A stretch of DNA of 50,451 nt from Planctomycetota bacterium (lineage in GTDB: Bacteria > Planctomycetota > UBA1135 > GCA-002686595). Made by a program: the position numbers and the translations under genes. A model generated the notes under the pieces. That model saw nothing but the letters and a program-made list of their open reading frames with translations. It had not been told where the DNA came from and did not search any database. Positions within the stretch are counted from its first letter, which is position 1. The number at the start of each line of letters is the position of its first letter. Below are positions 7,032 to 15,999 of the stretch, in pieces. The stretch lies in the NCBI GenBank assembly GCA_020847695.1, contig JADLBP010000209.1, positions 1-50,451 on the forward strand, in the 5' to 3' direction.

Positions 7032-7811
7032 ATGGCTACGATGTCGATCCACGCGTTGACGCGCGACGAGGTCCGCGAGCTCGATCGGATCGCGATCGAG
7101 GAGCTCGGCATCCCCGGCGTCGTCCTGATGGAGAACGCCGGCCGCGGCGCTGCCGAGGCGTTGCTCGCGGCGTTCCAACTCGCGCACGGCCGCGCTCCGC
7201 GCGTGGTCTCGATCGTCTGCGGACGCGGCAACAACGGGGGCGACGGTTACGTGGTCGCGCGTCACCTGCGCGCGCGCGGCGTCGAGGTCCGGGTCGCGAG
7301 CCTCTGCCCCGGTGACGCGCTCCCCGGGGACGCGCTTTCCGGGGACGCGCGCACGATGCGCACGATCTGCGAGCGCAGCGGGTTCGCGATCGCGACGCTG
7401 GCGCGGCCGGATCCGCGCTGGCTGGACGCGGTGGGGGACGTGTGGGTCGACGGGATCCTCGGCACCGGCTTCCGAGGCGAGCTGCGCGACGACGCGCTCG
7501 CGTGGGTGCGCGCGCTCGACGCGTGCCGCGCGCCGCTGCGGGTCGCGCTCGATCTGCCGAGCGGGCTCGACGCCGACCTCGGCGTCGCCCGACCGATCGC
7601 GCCGCACGTCGACCTGACGACGACGTTCGCCGCGCCGAAGGTCGGCTTCGCCACTGCCGAAGCGCGCGCGCACCTCGGCCGGGTCGAGGTGATCTCGATC
7701 GGCACGCCGCCGGAGCTCGTCGAGCGCGTGCTCGAAAGCAAGCGCCGCCCCGGCACGCAGGGTGCCGAGGCGGCGACACATCACCCCACTAGCATCAGGG
7801 AAGAATCGTGA
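7032..7811 (+). CDS. nnrE: NAD(P)H-hydrate epimerase
   Basis: NnrE (YjeF N-terminal domain) interconverts the R and S epimers of damaged, hydrated NAD(P)H so that a dehydratase can repair them. The diagnostic motifs are present: GIPGVVLMENAGRG near residue 26, the GRGNNGGDGYV loop near 64, VDGILGTGF near 138 and ALDLPSGLDAD near 170. The partner dehydratase domain (NnrD/CARKD) is not fused, as 259 residues fit the epimerase alone. A short in-frame repeat encodes GDALPGDALSGDA near residue 95. The gene is divergent from the MoaD-like gene with a 57-base shared upstream region, and its stop lies inside the 3' end of the convergent FG-GAP gene (17-base overlap). The start could instead be the ATG nine bases downstream. 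Confidence 0.92.
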   Translation: MATMSIHALTRDEVRELDRIAIEELGIPGVVLMENAGRGAAEALLAAFQLAHGRAPRVVSIVCGRGNNGGDGYVVARHLRARGVEVRVASLCPGDALPGDALSGDARTMRTICERSGFAIATLARPDPRWLDAVGDVWVDGILGTGFRGELRDDALAWVRALDACRAPLRVALDLPSGLDADLGVARPIAPHVDLTTTFAAPKVGFATAEARAHLGRVEVISIGTPPELVERVLESKRRPGTQGAEAATHHPTSIREES

Positions 7812-9453
7812 TCGGCACCGCGTTCGACACGAAGAGGGCCTGACCGCCCGCATCGGTGACCGCGAACGCGTGGAAGAAGGTCTGGCCGGCGAACGGTAGG
7901 TGCTTCGGAAGCACGTTGGAATCGAACGTCGCGATCGCGCGGCCGTTCGCGTCGAGCTTGCCGCGGGCGCTGGTCATCGGCCCGCTGACGTTGCGGGTCG
8001 TGTAGAGGAAGTAGCGGTCGAACGCGAGCGGCAGCGAGAGTCCGCCGAAAGTCGTGTTCGGCGTGATCCCCTTCATCGAGCCGAGCAGCGCGTAGTCCTT
8101 GCCGGCGAAGAGGAAGGGATCGGCGGAGAGCGTCAGGCTCTGCTTGCCGAGCGCCGCGAGCGACGCGGTGTGCACATCGGTCGAGAGCGAGAGCGATGTC
8201 GTCGACACCAAGCGCGCCGCGCCGTTCGCGCCCTCGCCGGGGGCGGAGGCGAGCAGATCGCTCTCGCCGTCGCCGCTCGCGTCGAAACCTCCGTCGAGGC
8301 GTTGGCCGAGCTTCGCGCCCGCCGACGCGCCGAACTGCGTGAACAGCGCCTGGCCGCTGATGCCCGAGAGCACGCGCACCGAGCCGCAGTCCGAGCCCGA
8401 GTCGTCGTCGCCGGGCGCGCCGACCGCGAAGTCCGCGAGTCCGTTGCCGTCGGGATCGCCCGCGGCCGCGACCGCCGCGCCGAACGCGTCGCCGTTCGAG
8501 TCGCCGGCGACGTCCCACTGCAGGTTGGTCAAGCCCGCGGTCCACACCTGCACGTACCCGCGTTTCTGCGCCTGCGTCTGCGGCGCCCCGAGCAACACGT
8601 CGTCGAGCCCGTCGCCGTCGACGTCGCCCGCGTTCGCGAGCGCCGAGCCGTAGCCGTCGAGGGCGAACCAACCGCTCTGTGTCTGCAGCGTCGCGCCGTT
8701 CGCGCCGGAGACCAGGCGCACCGAGCCCGGCTGTTGGACGCCGGGAGCGCACGGCGCGCCGATCGCGAAGTCCGCGACGCCGTCGCCGTCCTGGTCGTCG
8801 AGCGCGGCGATCGCGAAGCCGAAGAGCGTGTTGGAGCCGTTGCCGTCGACGGTGTAGAGCTTCGCGCCGGACTTGCCGCTGACCACGCGCACCGAGCCGG
8901 AGCTCATCCCGTTCGGATCGTCGTCGACCGCGCCGATCGCGAGCTCGGCGACGCCGTCGCCGTCGAGATCGCCGAGGCGCGCGAGCGCGAAACCGAAGTG
9001 GTCGCCGGCGGAATCACCGGCGAGCGAGAAGAGCAACCCGCCGGTCGCGCCCGCGAAGACGTCGACGCGGCCCGAGCCGATGCCGTTCGGGCTCGCGAGC
9101 GGCGCGCCGACCGCGAGCTCGCCGCGACCGTCGCCGTCCAGGTCGCCGAGGTCCGCGAGCGCCGCGCCGAAGTCCTCGCCGATGCCGGTGCCGGAGAGCG
9201 TGCGGATCGCCGTGCCGCGCAGCCCGGAGAAGAGGTCGACGTAGCCCTTGCCGCCGCCGCCCTTCGTGCTCGCGAGAGCGAAGTCGATCAGGCCGTCGCC
9301 GTCGACGTCGCCCGCGCGGCTCGCCGCGGCGCCGAACGCATCTCCCGCCGACACGCCTGCAAGCTGGAAGATCTTCGATTGCGCGGACGCGTCCGAGCTC
9401 GCCGCGGCGGCGAAGGCGATCGATACGCAGGTCAAGGTCGTCGCACGGTGCAT
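7795..9453 (-). CDS. secreted FG-GAP repeat protein
   Basis: A signal peptide (MHRATTLTCVSIAFAAAASS, cleavage near an Ala-Gln at about 27) is followed by about seven FG-GAP/integrin-alpha-like repeats with calcium-loop motifs such as GDVDGDGLIDFALAS and GDLDGDGRGELAVGAP. They should fold as a beta-propeller to about residue 390. The final about 150 residues form a separate beta-rich domain without calcium loops. The protein (552 aa) is probably exported and could take part in adhesion or cell-surface organisation. The start at 9451-9453 is fixed by an AGGAGG 7 bases upstream. The longer open frame beyond it looks non-coding. Confidence 0.88.
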   Translation of the reverse strand: MHRATTLTCVSIAFAAAASSDASAQSKIFQLAGVSAGDAFGAAASRAGDVDGDGLIDFALASTKGGGGKGYVDLFSGLRGTAIRTLSGTGIGEDFGAALADLGDLDGDGRGELAVGAPLASPNGIGSGRVDVFAGATGGLLFSLAGDSAGDHFGFALARLGDLDGDGVAELAIGAVDDDPNGMSSGSVRVVSGKSGAKLYTVDGNGSNTLFGFAIAALDDQDGDGVADFAIGAPCAPGVQQPGSVRLVSGANGATLQTQSGWFALDGYGSALANAGDVDGDGLDDVLLGAPQTQAQKRGYVQVWTAGLTNLQWDVAGDSNGDAFGAAVAAAGDPDGNGLADFAVGAPGDDDSGSDCGSVRVLSGISGQALFTQFGASAGAKLGQRLDGGFDASGDGESDLLASAPGEGANGAARLVSTTSLSLSTDVHTASLAALGKQSLTLSADPFLFAGKDYALLGSMKGITPNTTFGGLSLPLAFDRYFLYTTRNVSGPMTSARGKLDANGRAIATFDSNVLPKHLPFAGQTFFHAFAVTDAGGQALFVSNAVPITILP

Positions 9454-9625
9454 GGTTCTCCTCCTGTGGCGCTCCGAGGCCGGCCGGTCGACCGAACGTC
9501 GGGGCGAGAGGGGCTTCCGAAGGTAGGGCGCGCGATGGGGCAAGAAACTTCCCGCGCCGGCGCGCACGGGCCCGCGAGCGGCGGGCTCGCTATCCTGAGC
9601 GGCCCTTTTTCCGCGGAGGATCCAC

Positions 9626-10780
9626 ATGTCGCGTGCCGTGCAGGTCGCGTTGATCGGCCAGAAGTTCATGGGCCGGGCGCACTCGAACGCCTGGAGCCAG
9701 GTCAACCACTTCTTCGAGCTCGCGTGCACCGCGGAGCGCCACACCGTCGCCGCGCGCGACGCGCGCGAGATCGAGGCCTTCGCGAAGCATTGGGGGTGGA
9801 AGAAGTGGACCACCGACTGGCGCACGCTCGCCGCCGACGACGAGATCGAGCTCGTCGACGTCGGCACGCCGAACGACGTGCACGCCGAGCAAGCGATCGC
9901 GATGCTCGAAGCGTCGAAGCACGTCGCGTGCGAGAAGCCGCTCGCGGGCTCGCTCGCGGACGCGCGCGCGATGCGCGACGCCGCGAAGAAGGCGAAGCGC
10001 AAGGCGAAGACGTTCGTCTGGTACAACTACCGTCGTTGCCCCGCGGTCGGGCTCGCGTGGAAGCTCGTGCAAGCCGGCCGCATCGGCCGCGTCTACCACG
10101 TGCGCGCGCACTACCTGCAGAGCTGGGGCGGCGCGGACACGCCGCTCTTGTGGCGCTTCCAGAAGAAGCACGCGGGTACGGGCGCGCACGGTGACCTCAA
10201 CGCGCACATCGTCGACCTCGCGCGCTTCCTCGTCGGGGAGGAGATCGCCGAGATCCACGGCGCGATCGAGCGCACGTTCGTGAAGGAACGGGTGATCCCG
10301 GGCACGAAGAAGAAGGGCAAGAGCGACGTCGACGACTGCGTGCTGTTCCTGGCGAGCTTCGCCGGCGGGGCGACCGCGAGCTTCGAGGCGACCCGCCTCG
10401 CGCACGGCCACCAGAACGACAACTTCATCGAGCTGAACGGCGAGAAGGGCTCGCTGCGCTTCTCGTTCGAGGACATGAACGTGCTCTGGTTCTGCGACGG
10501 GACCCAGCCGCTCGAGACCCGCGGTTGGCAGCGCATCATGAGCACATCCGCCGCCGGCGGGCACCCGTACGCGAAGCACTGGTGGCCGGACGCGCACGTG
10601 CTCGGCTACGAGCACGGTTTCGTCAACATGGCTGCCGACATCCTGCGCGTGCTCGGCGGCGAGGCGCCCGAGCTGCCGCTGCCGGACTTCGAGGACGCCT
10701 ACCAGACCCAACGCGTGCTCGAGGCCGCGCTGGTCTCGGCGCGCGAGCGCACCGCGATCCAGCTCTCCGACGTGCGCTAG
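9626..10780 (+). CDS. Gfo/Idh/MocA-family oxidoreductase
   Basis: This NAD(P)-dependent sugar or inositol dehydrogenase has an N-terminal Rossmann domain opening with VALIGQKFMGRAHSNAW, the GTPNDVHAEQA segment (80-90) and the family EKP motif (103-105 in ACEKPLAG), whose lysine lines the active site. The C-terminal substrate domain starts near residue 125. The length of 384 residues is typical. GGAGG precedes the ATG by 7 bases. It is followed after 30 bases by a TIM-barrel isomerase, a pairing common in pathways that oxidise sugars to 3-keto forms and rearrange them. The substrate cannot be read from the sequence. Confidence 0.92.
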   Translation: MSRAVQVALIGQKFMGRAHSNAWSQVNHFFELACTAERHTVAARDAREIEAFAKHWGWKKWTTDWRTLAADDEIELVDVGTPNDVHAEQAIAMLEASKHVACEKPLAGSLADARAMRDAAKKAKRKAKTFVWYNYRRCPAVGLAWKLVQAGRIGRVYHVRAHYLQSWGGADTPLLWRFQKKHAGTGAHGDLNAHIVDLARFLVGEEIAEIHGAIERTFVKERVIPGTKKKGKSDVDDCVLFLASFAGGATASFEATRLAHGHQNDNFIELNGEKGSLRFSFEDMNVLWFCDGTQPLETRGWQRIMSTSAAGGHPYAKHWWPDAHVLGYEHGFVNMAADILRVLGGEAPELPLPDFEDAYQTQRVLEAALVSARERTAIQLSDVR

Positions 10781-10810
10781 ACTCCACTCCCAACCCCGCG
10801 AGGAATCGAC

Positions 10811-11857
10811 ATGCCGCGCCCCGTTTCGCTGTTCACCGGTCAGTGGGCGGATCTGCCGCTCGAAACGCTCTGCAAGAAGGCCAAGTCGTTCGGCTACGAG
10901 GGCCTCGAGCTCGCGTGCTGGGGCGATCACTTCGAGGTCCAGCGCGCGTTGACCGAGAAGGACTACTGCAAGAAGCAGTGGGAGCTGCTCGCCGCGCACA
11001 ACCTCGGCTGCTTCGCGATCTCGAACCACCTGGTCGGCCAGGCGGTGAGCGATCCGATCGACGAACGACACAAGGCGATCCTGCCGAAGCACGTCTGGGG
11101 CGACGGCGATCCCGCGCAAGTGCAGAAGCGCGCCGCGAAGGAGATGATCGACACCGGCAAGGCCGCTCGGAAGTTCTTCGACGCAGCGCCGAAGAGCGTC
11201 AAGGACCAGCTCGCGCGCAGCGGACGCACGGTCGTCGTCGGCTTCACCGGCAGCCCGATCTGGCATCTGCTCTACAGCTTCCCGCCGGTGCTGCCGAAGC
11301 AGCTCGAGCAAGGCTTCGCGAGCTTCGCGAAAGCGTGGAAGCCGATCCTCGACGCGTACGACAAGCTCGACGTCAGCTTCGCGCTCGAAGTCCACCCGAC
11401 CGAGATCGCGTTCGACGTCGTCTCGACCCAGCGTGCGCTCGCGGCGCTCGGCGGCCATCCGCGTTTCGGGTTCAACTTCGATCCGTCGCACTTCGGTTAC
11501 CAAGGCGTCGACTACCTCGCGTTCCTACGCGCGTTCTCCTCGCGGATCTGGAACGTCCACGTGAAGGACGTGTGGTGGTCGGAGCGTCCGACGCCGATCG
11601 GCGTCTTCGGCGGCCACAGCGACTTCGGCACCGACGGACGCTTCTGGGACTTCCGCTCGCCGGGCCACGGCCGCATCGACTTCGAGTCGATCGTGCGCGT
11701 GCTGAACCACCTCGGATACCAAGGCCCGCTGACCGTCGAGTGGGAGGATCCGATGATGGATCGCGAGCACGGCGCCACCGAAGCTGCGGCGTTCGTCAAG
11801 AAGCTCGACTTCCCGCGCTCGAAGATCGCGTTCGACGCCGCGTTCGCGGAGAAGTGA
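10811..11857 (+). CDS. sugar phosphate isomerase/epimerase (xylose-isomerase-like TIM barrel)
   Basis: The 348-residue protein matches the AP-endonuclease-2/xylose-isomerase-like barrel family. Likely metal ligands appear in order: Glu in FALEVHP (about 193), Asp and His in [12 protein letters not shown] (about 222-225), His in NVHVKDVWW (about 248) and Glu in VEWEDPMMD (about 310). It probably isomerises or epimerises a keto-sugar made by the upstream oxidoreductase, its neighbour at 30 bases. The 3' end overlaps the GTG start of the metallopeptidase gene, suggesting translational coupling. Family members include IolE- and IolI-like enzymes; the exact reaction is unknown. Confidence 0.9.
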   Translation: MPRPVSLFTGQWADLPLETLCKKAKSFGYEGLELACWGDHFEVQRALTEKDYCKKQWELLAAHNLGCFAISNHLVGQAVSDPIDERHKAILPKHVWGDGDPAQVQKRAAKEMIDTGKAARKFFDAAPKSVKDQLARSGRTVVVGFTGSPIWHLLYSFPPVLPKQLEQGFASFAKAWKPILDAYDKLDVSFALEVHPTEIAFDVVSTQRALAALGGHPRFGFNFDPSHFGYQGVDYLAFLRAFSSRIWNVHVKDVWWSERPTPIGVFGGHSDFGTDGRFWDFRSPGHGRIDFESIVRVLNHLGYQGPLTVEWEDPMMDREHGATEAAAFVKKLDFPRSKIAFDAAFAEK

Positions 11858-12660
11858 CGCTGCGCCCGCGCGCTCGCATCGCGTTGGGCGGAGCGTCGCT
11901 CGCGTTGCTGGGCGGGACGCTGTGGCTCGGGCGTCACCGTTCCGCTCCCGATTGGACCGCGGGCGCGGGCGCGCTCCCCGGTGCGGCGAACGCGGCGTTG
12001 GACGAGCTCGGCAAGCGCCTCGGCCTGCAGTTCCGCATCGAGGCCTCGCCGAGCACCGGCGGCGACGTCCGCTTCGAGGCGGCGCACCCCGACGACGTCG
12101 CGCGCTTCGCGTTCTGGCTCGCGGACGAATGGAGCGACTACCCGCGCTGCTGGATCGAGACCGCGCGCCTCGAAGCGGTCGTGTTCTGCTCGGAGCTCCG
12201 TTGGGACGTCCAGCCGCGCGCTTCGATCCCGGTCTTCGACGCGGGCCTGCTGTACTTCGACGTCGCTCTCGGCGCGGAGCAGGAGTCGTACGTCCGGCGC
12301 GTGGTCCACCACGAGTTCTTCCACTCGTTCGATCGATTCGACGACGGCGAGCTGTGGACCGACGAACACTGGTCGGCGCTCAATCCGCGCGGCTTCACGT
12401 ACGGCGGAGGCGGCGTGACGCGCCAGCACGAGCCGAGCACCTCGCTGCTCGAGACCGCGACCACCGGCTTCGTCGACGACTACGCGACCTCCGGGGTGGA
12501 AGAGGACAAGGCCGAGCTCTTCGCCGTGCTGATGTGCTCCCCGGACGCGATCCGGCCGCGACTCGCCGGCGATCCCTACCTGCTCGCCAAGTGGCGGAGG
12601 CTCTTGGAGCTCGTCGCCACGCCGTGCGGCGGCGACGCGGCGCCGCTCCCGTCGCCTTGA
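11854..12660 (+). CDS. membrane-anchored putative zinc metallopeptidase
   Basis: The gene uses a GTG start inside the preceding stop codon (GTGA), giving 268 residues. An N-terminal signal anchor (about residues 7-25, [17 protein letters not shown]) would put the rest outside the cytoplasm. The zincin signature HHEFFH (in [13 protein letters not shown], about residue 150) and a downstream Glu in [13 protein letters not shown] (about 220) fit metal ligands and the catalytic Glu. Between them lie the [12 protein letters not shown] and [10 protein letters not shown] segments that I associate with a family of uncharacterised bacterial metallopeptidases. Substrate is unknown. Its coupling to the sugar genes suggests it is co-expressed with them, not that it is part of their pathway. 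Confidence 0.75.
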   Translation: MTLRPRARIALGGASLALLGGTLWLGRHRSAPDWTAGAGALPGAANAALDELGKRLGLQFRIEASPSTGGDVRFEAAHPDDVARFAFWLADEWSDYPRCWIETARLEAVVFCSELRWDVQPRASIPVFDAGLLYFDVALGAEQESYVRRVVHHEFFHSFDRFDDGELWTDEHWSALNPRGFTYGGGGVTRQHEPSTSLLETATTGFVDDYATSGVEEDKAELFAVLMCSPDAIRPRLAGDPYLLAKWRRLLELVATPCGGDAAPLPSP

Positions 12661-12732
12661 ACGACACCGACGGTCGACGACACGGGCCTGGAGCGGCGCG
12701 CTCCCGCCTGGCAGGATGAACTCGCCTCGCTG

Positions 12733-13449
12733 ATGCATCCCGGCGTCTTCATCCTGGTGATCCTCGCCACGTTCGTCCGCCCCGACCGGACCGAACGACC
12801 GAGCGATCCGTGGGCGTTCCGCGGCGCGTGGAACGGGCACGAGCGCGTGCTGGTCGCGCGGCTCGATCGTTCGCTCGGCGTCGTGTACGACCTCGAGCAC
12901 GCGTCGCTGGTCAGCGCGTTCGCGGGCGACGTGCTCGAAGGCAAGCGCGGCTTCGAGCTCGGCGGCGCGATCCACACCGAGGGACCGGAAGGCGCGGTGT
13001 GGTGGGTCGAGGAAGGCGGCAACGCGAAGCTCGCGGAGACGCACTTCAAGGGCCACCGCTTCCAGAACGGGCAAGTGACGTTGCGCTGGGAGCTCGTCAC
13101 CGCGAGCGGCGCGAGGATCCAGATCGAGGAGACGCCCGAGTTCGAGCGCCCCGAGGACTTCGACGCCGATCCGACCAGCGTCGCGCCGTGGTTGGTGCCG
13201 GGCCTGGTCGGCCTGCGACGCAGCTTCAAGGCCTCGGGCATCCCCGCGGGCGTGCGGCTCGCGTTGCTGGTGCGCGCGCGCTGCGTCGGCTACGTCGACT
13301 ACGACCGGATCCTGCCCGAGGGCGAGCGCGAGGTCGAAGTCGACGGCGTCAAGCTGCGCGAGCTCTACGCGCGGCTGTTGATCGAGCCCGAGAACGGCAC
13401 GCACGAGATCCACTTCTTCTTCACGCCGCCGAAGGAGGACGCGAAGTGA
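12733..13449 (+). CDS. exported protein resembling one domain of PVC-type sugar/heme-binding proteins
   Basis: A short hydrophobic N-terminus (MHPGVFILVILATFV) suggests export or anchoring. The body of the 238-residue protein is beta-rich; its SDPWAFRG..VVYDLEHASLVSAFAGDV pattern resembles the domain that, in large planctomycete and verrucomicrobial cytochrome or DUF1080 proteins, precedes the propeller. No CxxCH heme motif or catalytic motif is visible. The stop overlaps the GTG of the next gene (GTGA), whose product carries the propeller and DUF1080 parts, so the two may be halves of what is elsewhere one polypeptide. The similarity is from memory of the family and is moderate. Confidence 0.7.
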   Translation: MHPGVFILVILATFVRPDRTERPSDPWAFRGAWNGHERVLVARLDRSLGVVYDLEHASLVSAFAGDVLEGKRGFELGGAIHTEGPEGAVWWVEEGGNAKLAETHFKGHRFQNGQVTLRWELVTASGARIQIEETPEFERPEDFDADPTSVAPWLVPGLVGLRRSFKASGIPAGVRLALLVRARCVGYVDYDRILPEGEREVEVDGVKLRELYARLLIEPENGTHEIHFFFTPPKEDAK

Positions 13450-15998
13450 AACGCCGACGCTCTCTTGCGCGAGCGGTGCGCCTCCTCGTCCCCGCGTGCG
13501 CCGTGTTCGCCTGCGCCGTCGGCTGCGCGCCGACCCGCGAGCCGTCCGCGCCGCGCGATTCGGCGCCGAGCGCCGTCGCCGCCGAGCCCGAGCGTGAAGC
13601 GGACGCTCCGGCGTCGGAGCCCGCGCGCGCCGAGGCTCTCGCGGCCGAACCGGAGCGCGCCGCGCCGGCTGCGGACTCGAAGCTCGCGCCGGGCGCGTTG
13701 GTCGAGGTGTGGGCGGTCGCCGGGCCGCTTTCGCGCGGGTACGAGCCGCTGAACTTCGAAGCGCCGTCGTGGACCCTGGTGTGGCTCTCGAGCGCGAGTT
13801 CGCCGGAACCGCTCGGCGGCACGAGCTGGGTCGCGCGTGTGCGCGGCGCGTTGCGCGTCGACTCCACGGGGCCGCGCGAGCTCGAGCTCGAGCTCCCGGC
13901 GGGCGCGCGCTTCGTGCTCGACGGCCGAGTCGTGCTCGACGAGCTCTCCGCGAACGCGCGCGCGACGCGCCGGCTCTCGCTCGGCGAGCTCGAGCGCGGC
14001 GAGCATCCGTTCGAGCTGCTCGCCTGGGGCAACGCGGACGACGTCGAGCTCGGCCTCGCGTGGCACGCCGACGAACGGCACGAGTGGCAGCCGCTCTCGC
14101 GCGGCGATTGGGCGCACGAGCGCACGCTGCCGCGCACCGAACCGGGTGTGAAGCGGCTGAAGCAACCGCTGGCGCGTCGTGCGCCGGCAGCGCCGCCGCC
14201 CGAGTTCGATCCCGCGTTCACGCTCGAGTCCGCGATGCTGCCGTCCGCGGTCGACGAGGCCGTCGGGCTCGCGAGCTTCGGCGCGAGCCGATGGCTCGTC
14301 GTCGGACGCGGCTCGCGCGCGGCGGTGCGGCTCGTCGAGACTTCGAACGGCGCGACGACCTCCAAGGTGTTCGCGTCGGGTCTCGATCAGCCGGGCGGCA
14401 TCGCGACCAGCGACGGACGCGTTTTCGTCGCGCAGAGGAACGAGCTCACCGAGCTGGTCGATCGCGACGGGGACGGCACCGCCGACGAGTACCGCGTCGC
14501 GCTCGAGCTCCCCGGCCGAGAGTTCGCGCGTCCCCGCGGGCTCGCGGTCGACCAGGGGCTCGCCGCGCTGATCTTCGAGGGCGATTCCGGCGTGAAGGCG
14601 ATGGTCGCGTCGCTCGCCGACGGCCGCACGACGTTGCACGACCTGCGTGGCGCGACGCGCGCCTGCGTCGCTCCGGGCTTCGGCGGTGCGTTCCTCGTCT
14701 GCGCCGCCGCGAGCGCTCCCGCGCCGGTGCGATTGCACTGGCTCGGGCTCGTCGCGGAACGCGTGTGGAGCGTCGAGGGCTTCCCTGCGCTGTCGGAGTC
14801 GACCGCGCTCGCGCGCGTGCAGCTCGCGGAGACTTCGGCGCGCTTCGCTCTGACGCAGCGCGGCACGCTCGCGCGGTGCACCGTCGCCGCGGCGCCGGGG
14901 GGATTCGAGCTCGCAACGCAGACCGCGGGCCGCGTGCACGACGACTTCGCGCTCTGCGCCTCCGCTGGCGACGGCAGCGTCGCGCTGCTCTCGGCCTCGG
15001 GCGGACGATTCGGTCTCGCGCGTCCGAACGCCGGGGTTCCCGCGTGGGTCGGCGCGCGCGGGTTCGCGAACGGAATCGAGCTCGAGTTCTCGGCTCCGCT
15101 CGCGCTCGAGCAGGGATGGGAGCCGGAGCGCTGGCAGGTCGGCCGTGAGGGCGTGGTCGGCGCGCCCGCGTGGGTCTCGATCGACGCCGAACGTCGACGT
15201 GTCTTCCTCGCGTGCGAGGCCGGCGCGCCGGACGTCGCGCAGTGCATGGCGGGCGTGCATGGCGTCCCCGATCCACCTTGGTTCGGGCCGGTTGGGTGCC
15301 GACGCGTGCAGACCCAGGTTGGCGTCGACCTTCCGCGCTTCGAACGCGTCGCGATGCCGGCGGGGGCGCGCAACTCGTTGACCGACACGGAGCGCGCGGA
15401 GGGTTGGCGTTCGTTGTTCGACGGCGCGAGCACCGCGGGCTGGAGGAACTACGGCAAGGAGGGCGCGCCGACCGGCTGGGCCGCGGAGAACGGCGAGCTC
15501 GTGCGCGTCGGCGACGGCGGCGATCTCGTCACCGAGGAGCTCTTCGACAGCTTCGAGCTCGAGTTCGATTGGCGTCTGTGGCCCGGCGGCAACAGCGGCG
15601 TCTTCTTCCACGTCGTCGACGGCTTCGACGCCGTCTGGCGCACCGGACCCGAGTTCCAGTTGCTCGACAACGCGGGTCACGCCGACGGCCAGGACCCGCT
15701 GACTTCGACCGGCGCGAACTACGCGTTGCATGCGCCCGAGTTCGACGACACCCAACCGATCACGACGTGGAACCACGCGCGGCTGGTCGTCGACGGCGCG
15801 CACGTCGAGCACTGGTTGAACGGCGTGAAGCAGTGCGAGTACGAGCTCTGGACCGACGCGTGGAAGGCGCGCGTCGCGGGCTCGAAGTTCGCCGCGATGC
15901 CCGACTACGGGCTCGCCAAGACCGGACGGATCGCGCTGCAGGACCACGGCGACCGAGTCGCCTTCAAGAACGTCAAGCTGCGGCCGATCGCGCGCTGA
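13446..15998 (+). CDS. lipoprotein with PA14-like region, beta-propeller and C-terminal DUF1080 (3-keto-disaccharide hydrolase) domain
   Basis: The 850-residue protein starts at a GTG overlapping the previous stop. It has a lipoprotein signal (lipobox AVGC, Cys27), an Ala/Glu/Pro-rich linker to about 80, a beta-rich PA14-like region (about 85-235), a propeller-like domain (about 256-638) with VDRDGDGTADEYR typical of PVC membrane-bound dehydrogenase-like propellers, and a DUF1080 domain (about 645-850) marked by WRSLFDGASTAGWRNYG, NSGVFFHV, GPEFQLLDN and WNHARLVVDG. DUF1080 proteins include enzymes that cleave 3-keto-disaccharides. With the Gfo/Idh/MocA dehydrogenase and isomerase upstream, a cell-surface role in using oxidised glycosides is plausible. 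No heme-binding CxxCH is visible. Confidence 0.85.
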   Translation: MKRRRSLARAVRLLVPACAVFACAVGCAPTREPSAPRDSAPSAVAAEPEREADAPASEPARAEALAAEPERAAPAADSKLAPGALVEVWAVAGPLSRGYEPLNFEAPSWTLVWLSSASSPEPLGGTSWVARVRGALRVDSTGPRELELELPAGARFVLDGRVVLDELSANARATRRLSLGELERGEHPFELLAWGNADDVELGLAWHADERHEWQPLSRGDWAHERTLPRTEPGVKRLKQPLARRAPAAPPPEFDPAFTLESAMLPSAVDEAVGLASFGASRWLVVGRGSRAAVRLVETSNGATTSKVFASGLDQPGGIATSDGRVFVAQRNELTELVDRDGDGTADEYRVALELPGREFARPRGLAVDQGLAALIFEGDSGVKAMVASLADGRTTLHDLRGATRACVAPGFGGAFLVCAAASAPAPVRLHWLGLVAERVWSVEGFPALSESTALARVQLAETSARFALTQRGTLARCTVAAAPGGFELATQTAGRVHDDFALCASAGDGSVALLSASGGRFGLARPNAGVPAWVGARGFANGIELEFSAPLALEQGWEPERWQVGREGVVGAPAWVSIDAERRRVFLACEAGAPDVAQCMAGVHGVPDPPWFGPVGCRRVQTQVGVDLPRFERVAMPAGARNSLTDTERAEGWRSLFDGASTAGWRNYGKEGAPTGWAAENGELVRVGDGGDLVTEELFDSFELEFDWRLWPGGNSGVFFHVVDGFDAVWRTGPEFQLLDNAGHADGQDPLTSTGANYALHAPEFDDTQPITTWNHARLVVDGAHVEHWLNGVKQCEYELWTDAWKARVAGSKFAAMPDYGLAKTGRIALQDHGDRVAFKNVKLRPIAR

Positions 15999-15999
15999 C

